Origin: Neolewinella lacunae
GTDB lineage: Bacteria; Bacteroidota; Bacteroidia; Chitinophagales; Saprospiraceae
Length of the DNA stretch: 64,000 bases
Direction of reading: 5' to 3'
NCBI RefSeq assembly: GCF_014349155.1
Contig: NZ_JACSIT010000034.1
Location: forward strand, 1-64,000
Numbering within the stretch: the stretch's first letter is position 1; each line of letters opens with the position of its first letter. The position numbers and the translations under genes were made by a program. Below, in pieces: positions 25,019 through 33,531 of the stretch. Below the pieces are notes generated by a model that searched no databases, was not told the DNA's origin, and saw only the letters and a list, made by a program, of their open reading frames with translations.

Positions 25019-25137
25019 TCGCAGCTGGCTCCAGACCGAATAAAGATGGTCGTCTTTGCGTTCTCTCGTTCCGTACCCCAGCCTTCTTTCGTTGGGTAAC
25101 CGGCCATCCATCCGCTACCCTTTCAAAAAAAGCACGT

Positions 25138-27249
25138 ATGAAATTTCGCGGCACCATCCTTTTTTCTGCCCTCTTTGTTGTCGTAGCCGCTTTCTACGCA
25201 GCCTACCTGCCCCAAGCGACGCCTCCCGGAAACAAAGACGCCGTCATCATCCAAACGATGATGGCCAATCTCCAGCGTTTTCACTACCAGCCCAAAGCGA
25301 TCGACGACGAGTTCAGCCAGAAGGTTTTCGATTACTACATCGATGACATGGACGGTGCCCGCCTGTTCTTCACCGCCGAAGACCTGGCCGCCTTCGCCCC
25401 CCACAAAACGCGCATCGACGATGAGGTGAACGAAGGCTCTTACGCCTTTTTTGACCTCATGCAGGAGCGCTGGACCGCCGCGCTCAACAAAACCCAGGGC
25501 TACTACCGCGAAATTCTCGCGCAGCCCATGGACCTCAACCGCGGCGGCGAGATCAGCCTCCGCGACGAAAAATCGGACTGGGTTAAATCCGACAAGGAAC
25601 TCCGCCAGTATTGGGCCGATTACCTCAAGCGCGACGTCCTGAACCAGGTCGTAGACAAGCTCGAAGAAAACGAACAGGACGAGGAATTAACGGAAAAACC
25701 GACCGCAGCCGAGATTGAAGTGGAAGTCCGCGCCAAAACCCTCGAACGCTACGACAAGTGGTTTGAGCGGATGCACAAGGCCAACATCTCCATCCGCCGC
25801 AGCCAGTACCTCAATGCCCTGACGGCCATGTTCGACCCCCACACGAGCTACTACCGCCCGAAAGACAAAGAGAGTTTCGACATCTCTTTCAGCGGTCGCC
25901 TCGAAGGCATCGGGGCAACGCTCCAGACCTTCGAAAACTACACCAAGGTAGCCACCATCGTGGTGGGTGGCCCCGCCTGGAAAGGCAAAGACCTCCAGGA
26001 AGATGACGTCATCCTCGCCGTCCGCCAGGGCAACGAAGAAGAGTCTCTGGACATCAAAGACATGGAAGTTGAAGACGTGGTCCAGTTCATCCGCGGCGAC
26101 AAAGGCACCACGGTGCACCTGAAAGTCCGCAAGCCCGACGGCACCATCAAAGAAATTTCCATCGTGCGCGACATTGTGGTGATTGACGACCGCTTTGCCA
26201 AGTCGCTCATCGTCGATGGCCCGGGCGAAGGGGAAAAGATTGGCTACATCAATCTGCCCAGCTTTTACGCCGACTTTGAGCACGAAGACGGGCATTTTTC
26301 CGCCAAAGACATCAAACTGGAGCTCGATAAGCTCAAAGACCGCGACGTAGACGGCATCATTCTCGACTTGCGCAACAACGGCGGAGGCTCCCTGAAAGAT
26401 GTGGTGGACATGACGGGCTTCTTCATCCCCCAGGGCCCCATCGTGCAGGTAGCCGGCCGGGGTGGCCAGAAAGAAGTGCTGCGGGACACCGACCCGAAGG
26501 TGTACTACGACGGTCCTCTGGTGGTGCTCGTCAACCAGTACTCCGCCTCCGCCAGCGAAATTTTGGCGGCGGCCCTGCAAGACTACCAGCGGGCCGTGAT
26601 TGTGGGCAGTACTTCCACTTTTGGCAAAGGCACCGTCCAACGCTTCATCGACCTTGACCGCACCATCCCCGGCCTGGCCGAGGTAAAACCCCTGGGCACT
26701 GTCAAACTGACCATGCAGAAATTCTACCGCATTGACGGAGGCTCTACGCAGTTGCGGGGCGTGGTGCCCGACATCGTCTTGCCCGACAGCCGCTCGCTGA
26801 TCGAAACGGGTGAGCGCCAGCAGACCGGGCCGCTGGCCTGGTCAAAAATCGATGCCGCCGAATACTACCAGGATGTGTACCGCATTGACTTTATGGATGA
26901 CCTGCGTGAGCGCTCCAACAACCGGGTAGCACTCAACCCCACCTTCCAGCGCATCCAGGAAAACGCCAAGCGGGTTAAGCGCCAGAGCGACCAGAACACT
27001 TACCCACTGTCGCTGGCCGCCTACCAGGCGCTGGAAAAAGCCAACCAGAAGGAAGCGGAGCAGTACAAAGACCTCTACGACCAGGTTGTGATCCCCGGCG
27101 TGTACAACCTCGACGTTGACCTGGAAGAGATTCAGGTGGACGAGAGCAAAGACGCCCGTAATACCGACTTCAAGAAAGGCGTCAGCAAAGACGTTTATAT
27201 CCAGGAGGCGCTCAACATCATCCACGATATGCGGCAGTTGCGCAAATAA
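25138..27249 (+). CDS. Tail-specific (carboxy-terminal processing) protease, S41 family
   Basis: 703 residues from the ATG at 25138, which starts a signal-anchor-like N-terminus (MKFRGTILFSALFVVVAAF). After a helical N-terminal domain come a PDZ domain (about 235-325, SGRLEGIGATL), the S41 core with LDLRNNGGGSL, the nucleophile Ser in YSASASEI and the Lys in STFGKGTVQ, and a C-terminal extension ending near DMRQLRK. Size and order match Prc/Tsp rather than the shorter CtpA. Such enzymes trim or degrade periplasmic proteins from the C-terminus. A strong terminator follows. Confidence 0.94.
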   Translation: MKFRGTILFSALFVVVAAFYAAYLPQATPPGNKDAVIIQTMMANLQRFHYQPKAIDDEFSQKVFDYYIDDMDGARLFFTAEDLAAFAPHKTRIDDEVNEGSYAFFDLMQERWTAALNKTQGYYREILAQPMDLNRGGEISLRDEKSDWVKSDKELRQYWADYLKRDVLNQVVDKLEENEQDEELTEKPTAAEIEVEVRAKTLERYDKWFERMHKANISIRRSQYLNALTAMFDPHTSYYRPKDKESFDISFSGRLEGIGATLQTFENYTKVATIVVGGPAWKGKDLQEDDVILAVRQGNEEESLDIKDMEVEDVVQFIRGDKGTTVHLKVRKPDGTIKEISIVRDIVVIDDRFAKSLIVDGPGEGEKIGYINLPSFYADFEHEDGHFSAKDIKLELDKLKDRDVDGIILDLRNNGGGSLKDVVDMTGFFIPQGPIVQVAGRGGQKEVLRDTDPKVYYDGPLVVLVNQYSASASEILAAALQDYQRAVIVGSTSTFGKGTVQRFIDLDRTIPGLAEVKPLGTVKLTMQKFYRIDGGSTQLRGVVPDIVLPDSRSLIETGERQQTGPLAWSKIDAAEYYQDVYRIDFMDDLRERSNNRVALNPTFQRIQENAKRVKRQSDQNTYPLSLAAYQALEKANQKEAEQYKDLYDQVVIPGVYNLDVDLEEIQVDESKDARNTDFKKGVSKDVYIQEALNIIHDMRQLRK

Positions 27250-27274
27250 ACAGCGCGGCTTTTTCCGCTCCTGG

Positions 27275-27320
27275 AAACGGCCGGACGCTCCCCGCAGTGG
27301 GGGGCGTCAGGCCGTTTTGC
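27275..27320 (+). terminator. Terminator of the S41 protease gene
   Basis: AACGGCCGGACGCTCCCC pairs with GGGGGGCGTCAGGCCGTT with one internal mismatch region, and TTTTGCG follows. It lies 26 nt past the stop codon. Confidence 0.75.
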
Positions 27321-27403
27321 GTTGGGGCCAGCGGGAAGCGACGAGGGGGGCGGATAAAATTTGCCAACGGTTGCCCCGGCCGTCTGCTACCGGTGGAATG
27401 GTT

Positions 27404-27411
27404 TATCTTCG
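27404..27411 (+). promoter_or_regulatory. -7-like box upstream of the exchanger gene
   Basis: TATCTTCG ends 9 nt before the ATG at 27421, as at cca. Confidence 0.35.
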
Positions 27412-27420
27412 CCGCCACTT

Positions 27421-28353
27421 ATGACGGACTTACTCTTACAGATCGGCCTTTTCATCGTTAGTTTAGCGGCCTTGTTGTGGGCCAGCGACCGCTTCGTGGA
27501 GGCTGCCGAGCGCATTGGCCTTTCCCTGGGCATCTCTCCCTTCATCATTGGGGTAACGATTGTGGCTTTTGGCACTTCGTTGCCGGAGTTGGCCACGAGC
27601 ATCGTAGCGGTTTTGGATGGCACGCCGGAGATTGTAATTGGCAACGTGGTAGGGTCCAACATCACCAATATCGCCCTGGTCTTGGGGCTTACGGCCGTGG
27701 TGGTGAACAACATTGAGCTGGAGTATAACCTGTGGCACATCGATATCCCCTTCCTGTGGGGCAGCGCCTTTTTGCTCTATTTTGCGGTATCCGACGGGAA
27801 CCTTTCGATGTTTGAGTCGCTCCTCTTTCTGGGCGGCATCGCTATTTTCCTGGCCTACAGCCTCAAAGACCAGGACCGGCCCAGTAAAGAAGACCGCCCC
27901 TTGGCTTCCTGGAAAGATTATCTGCTGCTGTTGGTTGGCGCAGCCATCGTCAGTTTATCCGCAACCGGAGTGATTGAGGCCATCACCAACATCAGCACCA
28001 TCCTGAACATTGCGCCTACCGTGATCGCGCTTTCGGCGGTAGCCATTGGCACGAGTTTACCCGAAGTGGCCGTCAGCCTCGCTGCGGCCCGGAAGGGCAA
28101 GGCCTCCATCGCCGTAGGCAACGCCATTGGCTCTAACGTTTTCAATACCTTCGTGGTAATGGCGATCCCGCGGTTTTTCGGCCCCCTGGCGATCCCTACG
28201 GAGATCCTCAGCATCTACCTCCCCTTGATGATTGCGATGACAGTGCTCATCGGGGTGATGAGTAATAACCGCAAAATTACCCGTTGGGAAGGCTGGATGC
28301 TGCTGCTTTTCTTTGGCTGGTATTTGGGGGTTTTAATTGGAGGACCAGCCTGA
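27421..28353 (+). CDS. Calcium/sodium antiporter, CaCA family (YrbG-like)
   Basis: A 310-residue integral membrane protein with about ten helices in two inverted halves. Both alpha-repeat ion-binding signatures are present: FGTSLPELATSIVA in the first half and IGTSLPEVAVSLAA in the second, each with a following GNVVGSN or GNAIGSN block. The ATG at 27421 is used; upstream in-frame codons do not resemble the family. It probably exports Ca2+ in exchange for Na+ across the inner membrane. It lies between the S41 terminator and a hairpin-rich region upstream of hemA. Confidence 0.93.
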   Translation: MTDLLLQIGLFIVSLAALLWASDRFVEAAERIGLSLGISPFIIGVTIVAFGTSLPELATSIVAVLDGTPEIVIGNVVGSNITNIALVLGLTAVVVNNIELEYNLWHIDIPFLWGSAFLLYFAVSDGNLSMFESLLFLGGIAIFLAYSLKDQDRPSKEDRPLASWKDYLLLLVGAAIVSLSATGVIEAITNISTILNIAPTVIALSAVAIGTSLPEVAVSLAAARKGKASIAVGNAIGSNVFNTFVVMAIPRFFGPLAIPTEILSIYLPLMIAMTVLIGVMSNNRKITRWEGWMLLLFFGWYLGVLIGGPA

Positions 28354-28371
28354 TTGTCCGCCAGCGCGTGC

Positions 28372-28483
28372 ATTTAGACGGATTCTAAATTCAGGACAAC
28401 AATTCGACCTTTCCGTATTATATGGTGTTCAATGGCCGAAAAGATTCTGCTATCGGAATAAAAAATATCCTTTCCGATATTTT
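28372..28483 (+). promoter_or_regulatory. AT-rich hairpin cluster between exchanger gene and hemA
   Basis: Three hairpins lie here: ATTTAGA/TCTAAAT (28372-28390), TATCGGAA/TTCCGATA (28451-28479) and AAAATATC/GATATTTT (28462-28483). The last two share bases and cannot form together. They may end the exchanger transcript or control hemA. The role is inferred. Confidence 0.45.
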
Positions 28484-28586
28484 GCGCACTATAATTTTGT
28501 TTGCCATAATTTTTCCCTTGCACCGTTGAAATGGTTCCAACGTTTAATATAACCGATTCGTGACAGAATCAAGGGTGCCCTCAAAT

Positions 28587-28594
28587 TACCTTTG
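28587..28594 (+). promoter_or_regulatory. -7 box of hemA
   Basis: TACCTTTG matches TAnnTTTG, 20 nt before the ATG at 28615. No convincing -33 TTG was found. Confidence 0.5.
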
Positions 28595-28614
28595 CGCCCA
28601 GCGTTCACTGCTCT

Positions 28615-29829
28615 ATGCTCAATCACGTTCACTTACTCACCCTTTCCCATCGCCACGCCAAACTCAAGGAGATTGGGGAGATCGTCGCGGCCTTTGAAGG
28701 AGGCGGGCGCTTGCGGGACCGGCTGACGGCCATCCGCCAAAGCCAGAAGGTTGATGAGTTGCTGTATCTGGCTACCTGCAACCGGATTGTCCTGCTCTTC
28801 ACTACCAGCCGGGAGGTCAACGCTGCCTTCCGCCAAGGCTTGCTGGGCGAAGAGTCGGTAGCGGCCATGGCCGAAATGCAGCACCTGACGGGCATGAACG
28901 CCATCTACCACCTTTTCGAGATCAGTTCTTCGATAGATTCGCTCGTCGTAGGGGAGCGGCAGATTCTCGGCCAGTTCCGCGATGCCTACCAGCAGTGCCG
29001 CGATTGGGACCTGGTGGGCGACGACCTGCGCATCATCTGCGACCGGACCGCCCTGGCGGCCAAAGACGTGTACAACAACACCCGCATTGGCGAGAAATCC
29101 GTTTCCGTCGTTTCCCTTTCCATGCAGCAGTTGCGCAAGTTCCGTCCCGCCCCCGCGAGCCGGGTGCTGATGATTGGGGCGGGACAGACCAATGTGCTGG
29201 TCGCCAAGTTCCTCAAGCAGGCCGGGCACCAGCATGTGACGGTAGCCAACCGCGACCGCCGCCGCGCCGAAACCCTGGCCAGCACTTTCCCCCACGGTGA
29301 AGGCATCGCCCTGAGCGACCTGGGCAGCTACGCAAAAGGCTTTGACATTCTGGTCATCTGTACCGCCGCCGCTGAGCCCATCATTACCCCCGAAATGTTT
29401 CACTGGCTTTTGGCCGGAGAAGCCCCCGAAGACAAAATTGTCGTTGACCTGGGCGTACCCGCCGACGTCTGCGAAAGAACCATCGCCACCCACCCCTTCC
29501 ACTACATCGGCATGGAGCAACTGCGGGTTTTAGCCGACGAAAACATGGGCTTCCGCCGCGAAGAAATCAAACGCGCCCACGGCGTCTTGCACAAGCACCT
29601 CGGTGAACTGGAAACCACCTACCGGCAGCGCCTGCTCGAACGCGCTCTGGCGCACCTCCCCGAGGAAATCAAAGCCGTCAAGGATTCCGCCGTCAACCAC
29701 GTCTTCGCTAAAGAGCTCGGCCAACTGGACCCTGCCACGCACGACCTGATGTTGCGCATGCTCACCTACATGGAAAAACGCTGCATCGGCATCCCCATGA
29801 AGGCCGCCCGGGAGGCGATTCTGGGGTAG
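28615..29829 (+). CDS. hemA: Glutamyl-tRNA reductase
   Basis: 404 residues; reduces glutamyl-tRNA to glutamate-1-semialdehyde with NADPH, the first committed step of C5-pathway haem synthesis. Catalytic Cys55 lies in LATCNRI, and SSSIDSLVVGERQILGQ is the second family signature. The NADPH domain begins RVLMIGAGQTNVLVAKFL, and a helical dimerisation domain ends the protein. Later haem genes are not adjacent. Overlapping alternative hairpins lie 130-165 nt upstream. Confidence 0.96.
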   Translation: MLNHVHLLTLSHRHAKLKEIGEIVAAFEGGGRLRDRLTAIRQSQKVDELLYLATCNRIVLLFTTSREVNAAFRQGLLGEESVAAMAEMQHLTGMNAIYHLFEISSSIDSLVVGERQILGQFRDAYQQCRDWDLVGDDLRIICDRTALAAKDVYNNTRIGEKSVSVVSLSMQQLRKFRPAPASRVLMIGAGQTNVLVAKFLKQAGHQHVTVANRDRRRAETLASTFPHGEGIALSDLGSYAKGFDILVICTAAAEPIITPEMFHWLLAGEAPEDKIVVDLGVPADVCERTIATHPFHYIGMEQLRVLADENMGFRREEIKRAHGVLHKHLGELETTYRQRLLERALAHLPEEIKAVKDSAVNHVFAKELGQLDPATHDLMLRMLTYMEKRCIGIPMKAAREAILG

Positions 29830-29865
29830 TTTATAGTTCACTGGTGCATAGGGCACACTGGACGC

Positions 29866-30162
29866 CTATTTTATCACCACCTCCTCCAAATACTCTTCGC
29901 CAAACTCCTCGTTGAGGCGGGTGCGGATGCCTTCGCGCACCATCAGCAGTTGATTGCGCAGCGGAGCGTTGGAGACGTAGACGTAAAGCTTGCGGTTGCG
30001 CACCATCAGATCGCGGGTGTTATCGGCTACGTGCTTGCCGAAAAATTTCTCCCACACCAGGCGGGTACGGGCCTTGAAATAACCCGCCTCGTTCTTGTTC
30101 GTCCGCAGCAGGCGCATGAAGGCATCCTTCAGGGCGGTGGTATTATCGGGGGCTTTTTTCAT
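29866..30162 (-). CDS. DUF721/DciA-like protein
   Basis: A 98-residue protein of the DUF721 family. DciA members of this family load or recruit the replicative helicase in bacteria lacking DnaC. The C-terminal half (LYVYVSNAPLRNQLLMVREGIRTRLNEEFG) is the recognisable KH-like core. It follows recF in the same orientation, 200 nt downstream; that pairing is common in Bacteroidota and supports the call. The gap holds a composite dispersed repeat, so cotranscription with recF is uncertain. Confidence 0.85.
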   Translation of the reverse strand: MKKAPDNTTALKDAFMRLLRTNKNEAGYFKARTRLVWEKFFGKHVADNTRDLMVRNRKLYVYVSNAPLRNQLLMVREGIRTRLNEEFGEEYLEEVVIK

Positions 30163-30306
30163 CGTTGCGGGGTTGGGAGGGTGGCGGAGGAGCTTTCCCG
30201 CCGCAGCTAATTTACGGCGCTTTAGTGGCTTAGGGCTGCTTAATTAGCTACCTTTTCGGGGGGCTTTGACTGGAGTCCCGTAGCCCCACCTTGCTCCCAA
30301 TCCAGA

Positions 30307-30351
30307 CTCCCCCCTTCGGGGGGTTGGGGGGGAGCACCTGCGGCCGCGCCC
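30307..30351 (+). repeat. Composite dispersed repeat: C/G-run hairpin plus 18-bp NotI box
   Basis: CTCCCCCCTTCGGGGGG with a further G-run, then an exact GCACCTGCGGCCGCGCCC at 30334-30351, between recF and the DUF721 gene. It is almost identical to the copies at 4915, 49151 and 63370. Confidence 0.85.
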
Positions 30352-30367
30352 AAAAAATCCAGGGGCC

Positions 30368-31471
30368 TTATCCCGTCACGCGTCCGTCCGCTACCAAAAA
30401 GCGCCGCCAATCGAGCGCTGGGTTGCCCTCAATGAGTTGTGTGACGCGCTCGGGATCGGTGTCGGAGATAAAAACCTGCCCGTAGGCGGAGCCCAGCACG
30501 AGGGTGAGGAGTTGGCGTACGCGGTCTTGGTCGAGCTTATCGAAAATATCGTCGAGCAGCAAAATGGGCGTGCGTTGGGTATCGCGTTCCAGCAGGCGGT
30601 ACTGGGCGAGTTTGAGGGACAGGACGAAGGATTTCAACTGGCCCTGGCTGGCTACCCGGCGCAGGGGGTGGCCGTCTTGGCTGAAGACCAGATCATCGCG
30701 GTGGATGCCCGCCGTAGTGCGTTGCAATACGCGGTCTTTTTCGCGGTTGGCCTCCATCAGGGCGGCCCAGGATTGCTCTTCCAGTTGGCTTTTGTAGCGG
30801 AGTTCGACCTGCTCTTTTTCGCCGCTGATGGCCGCGTAGGCTTCCAGCAGCAGTTCCGTGAAGGGGCCGCTGAAGCTTTGGCGGCGTTGGTGCAGGTAGG
30901 TGGCGGCGGGCTCCAGTTGTTGGTCATAGACGGAGAGCAGGCCCGAGGTGTCGCTGCGGCCGGCGAGTTCCTTAAGCAGGGCATTGCGGTTGGCCAGCAG
31001 GCGATTGTAGTGGATGAGGTGGTTGAGGTAGGCGGGGTCGGTTTGGCTCAGGCTGTTATCGATCAGGCGGCGCCGCACCTCGCTGCCCTCCAGAACCAGG
31101 GCACTGTCGTCGGGCACGATGATGACTACGGGGTAGCGGCCAACGTGGTCGGCCAGGCGATCGTAAGGGGTGCCGTTGCGTTCGATGACCTTGCGCTGCC
31201 GTTTGCGGAGTTTGACCACCGTCTTATCGCGCTCGCTGGCGTCCAGCAGGAAAATGCCCTCCAGACGGCTGCCGTCTTCGCCGTGGCGGATGGCGTACTG
31301 ATCGGGGTTGCCCGTGTGGCTTTTCCCCATACAGAGGTAGTAAACGGCCTCCAGCAGGTTCGTTTTCCCCGCGCCATTGGGGCCCACAAAACAGTTCAGC
31401 CGCGGGCTCAGCTCCAGTTGCTGGCTGCCGTAATTTTTGAACTGGGTAAGCGTCAGGGAAGAAAGATACAC
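30368..31471 (-). CDS. recF: DNA replication and repair protein RecF
   Basis: A 367-residue ABC-type ATPase that helps load RecA at gapped DNA. Walker A is GPNGAGKT, the signature region contains ASQGQLKSF, and Walker B is ILLLDDIFDKLD. The start chosen is a GTG at 31471 (VYLSSLTLTQFKNY), where family similarity begins. The frame is open to a TTG at 31531, but those extra residues (HLRQRP) are translated from a near-copy of the 18-bp dispersed repeat (31512-31529) and are unlikely to be real. A DUF721 gene follows. Confidence 0.95.
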   Translation of the reverse strand: MYLSSLTLTQFKNYGSQQLELSPRLNCFVGPNGAGKTNLLEAVYYLCMGKSHTGNPDQYAIRHGEDGSRLEGIFLLDASERDKTVVKLRKRQRKVIERNGTPYDRLADHVGRYPVVIIVPDDSALVLEGSEVRRRLIDNSLSQTDPAYLNHLIHYNRLLANRNALLKELAGRSDTSGLLSVYDQQLEPAATYLHQRRQSFSGPFTELLLEAYAAISGEKEQVELRYKSQLEEQSWAALMEANREKDRVLQRTTAGIHRDDLVFSQDGHPLRRVASQGQLKSFVLSLKLAQYRLLERDTQRTPILLLDDIFDKLDQDRVRQLLTLVLGSAYGQVFISDTDPERVTQLIEGNPALDWRRFLVADGRVTG

Positions 31472-31511
31472 GGGCGTTGGATGCGGAAATGGATAATTAC
31501 CGGGCAAGTTT

Positions 31512-31529
31512 GGGCGCTGCCGCAGGTGC
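31512..31529 (-). repeat. Dispersed 18-bp box, one mismatch
   Basis: GGGCGCTGCCGCAGGTGC, one change from the consensus that destroys the NotI core, lies 40 nt upstream of the chosen recF start. Confidence 0.7.
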
Positions 31530-31569
31530 AAGGTAGGGCGTTTAACAGCAGGGGGAAGTCCGCGCCGGC

Positions 31570-33438
31570 CTACTCCATCTCCATGCCCAGAATGCGTCGC
31601 TTGCTGCCCACCCCTTCAATGCTCTCCAGCAGGCCTTCCGCCTTCTCGATTTCCCGCAGGCTGTAGAAATTGAGCGTCAGGGATACGGATAGAACTACCC
31701 ACACCACACCGTACAGCACCAGGTAACTGAAAGTTTGCAGTATCACATTGAAGTTATCAATCGTGACGGGGTCAGCGTACACTATCCAATCCAGAAAAGC
31801 AAAGAGCAGCCCCCCGATCGCCGTATCCAGCACCCACATCGAGGGGATGGCCATGGTGAGGATGAGCAGAAAGTTGCTGTACGAACTGCTCAGGTTGGTG
31901 TACACAAACTGGAAGGTCTCCTTGGTCGTGGCCAGGCCGGAATAACCAGCGTAAGCCCAGGTCATCACAAAAGGCAGGGTGAGAAAGGCGAAGAAAGACG
32001 CTACCACCCCGTTGAAGGCCAGCCCCACCGCCAACACCAAAGACACCAGGTACAGGTAGGCTTCCGAGCGCCAGTTAGCGGGGCGCAGCCTGGTCTTCAA
32101 CGCCCGCCAGAATACTTCAAAAGCCAGTCGCTGGAGCGCGTACAAAACCCCCGCTACCAGGAAAAGGTACAGCAACCCGCGGTTGCGCGAAAAGGTCGTC
32201 AGCAGCTCGTGAAAATTGCTGAAGTCAGCAAAAAATGAACCGTCAATGATGTTGGTCCACGGCGTCCCCCCAAAAAAGTAACGGGTGGCGGGGGCAGCAT
32301 CGTAGAACCAGAACGACAGGACGCAGGTTCCCAGGGCAATAAGCCCAATCCACCGGAAGAGCATCCCCGGACTGCGTCGCAGCACGCTGAAAGTCAGCGA
32401 TAGGTTTTCTCCCGCCGTCCGGACTTTCCCCAGCTCTAATGCCTCTTCGCCCGCGTCGGCTCCCCGCGCCAGGTCTTCCTCCTCCAGTTGAGGGCGCCGG
32501 GCTACCCGCCGCGGGTAAAGCACGTAATACCAAAGGATAAAGGCAAAGCAGAGCAGGATGAAGAGCGCCCGCACCGCGTCCGGCAACTCCGTATGCCGCG
32601 TGAGGTAGCCCTCCAGAAAGCCCGCGATGATGAAAAGGGGAACCGTCCCCAGCATAATTTTCAGGCCATCCCGGGCCGAAGCCTTAAACGCCGTAAAGCG
32701 GGAAAGGGTACCGGGAAAAAGCAAGCCCTTACCCATGGCCAGTCCCGCACCGCCCGCAATGACGATGCTGCTGATTTCCAATGCACCGTGGATCCAGATG
32801 GTCAGAAAGCTTTCCCGGAAAATCCCCTGGTCGTAAAAGAAGTACTGGAATACCCCCAGCATTACTCCGTTGCGGATCAGTTGCACAATTGAACCCACCG
32901 CAAAAAAAGCCCCCGAAACGAAGGTCAGCAGCGCCACAAAAATATTGTTGAGCGTGATGCGCAACGACATATTGAAAGGGGCCATCTGTTTGTACACCGC
33001 CATGGGGTCTCCATTATCGATGTTGGCCCGGGTCATGTTCATGTACTGCTCGCCCATGATCGTTTCCGCAAAGCCCGGGTCGATCCGGTAGCTGATCACG
33101 CCAACGAGCATCGCCAGGCTGAAAACGAGCAAAGAAATGACAAGCGGCCGCCGCTGGGCAAAGACAACGCGGGGCAGTTCGTCCGTCCAGAAGGAGAAAA
33201 AACGGCTGCTTTCGCCCCGCCGCCCGCGGTAGATCTGGAGAAAAGTGCGCTGCGCCAGGCTGTTCAGATAAACCCGCACCGAACGGTTGGGGTAGAAAGT
33301 ACGCGAGAAGGAAAGGTCATCCGTGGTATGGACGTACAACTGGTTGAGCAGCTCGGGATCTTGGTCCGCCCGCTCCAGGGCCCGCTCGTAGCGCTGCCAC
33401 TTTTCCTTGTTTTTCTCGATGAATTCGGTTTCCCGCAC
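31570..33438 (-). CDS. SpoIIM-like (stage II sporulation protein M family) membrane protein
   Basis: 622 residues. The GTG at 33438 (MRETEFIEKNKEKWQRYE) is chosen because SpoIIM-family proteins begin with such a charged helix; a TTG at 33489 is less likely. A soluble N-terminal part of about 110 residues is followed by a SpoIIM-type domain (WIHGALEISSIVIAGGAGLAMG at its core) and a second membrane block, with about a dozen helices overall. It is not a sporulation protein here; in non-sporulating bacteria the family is of unknown role. A pairing with an RDD protein or MoxR/DUF58 genes, often seen, is absent. Confidence 0.85.
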   Translation of the reverse strand: MRETEFIEKNKEKWQRYERALERADQDPELLNQLYVHTTDDLSFSRTFYPNRSVRVYLNSLAQRTFLQIYRGRRGESSRFFSFWTDELPRVVFAQRRPLVISLLVFSLAMLVGVISYRIDPGFAETIMGEQYMNMTRANIDNGDPMAVYKQMAPFNMSLRITLNNIFVALLTFVSGAFFAVGSIVQLIRNGVMLGVFQYFFYDQGIFRESFLTIWIHGALEISSIVIAGGAGLAMGKGLLFPGTLSRFTAFKASARDGLKIMLGTVPLFIIAGFLEGYLTRHTELPDAVRALFILLCFAFILWYYVLYPRRVARRPQLEEEDLARGADAGEEALELGKVRTAGENLSLTFSVLRRSPGMLFRWIGLIALGTCVLSFWFYDAAPATRYFFGGTPWTNIIDGSFFADFSNFHELLTTFSRNRGLLYLFLVAGVLYALQRLAFEVFWRALKTRLRPANWRSEAYLYLVSLVLAVGLAFNGVVASFFAFLTLPFVMTWAYAGYSGLATTKETFQFVYTNLSSSYSNFLLILTMAIPSMWVLDTAIGGLLFAFLDWIVYADPVTIDNFNVILQTFSYLVLYGVVWVVLSVSLTLNFYSLREIEKAEGLLESIEGVGSKRRILGMEME

Positions 33439-33531
33439 GGGCTCGGTGATTATGGCGTAAACGGAGGCCACCAACGGCGCGCCCCGCAATGGCGTGAAGA
33501 TACGTTCCGCCGCAGAATTACCGAAGCACGC

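Larger units (their letters stand above)
24601..25137. other. Divergent control region between TonB receptor and S41 protease genes
   Basis: No gene is supported in these 537 bases. The left half holds C/G-run inverted stretches (24661-24722) and an exact 18-bp dispersed repeat at 24845-24862. The right half has the predicted promoter of the protease gene (24988-25018). Confidence 0.55.
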
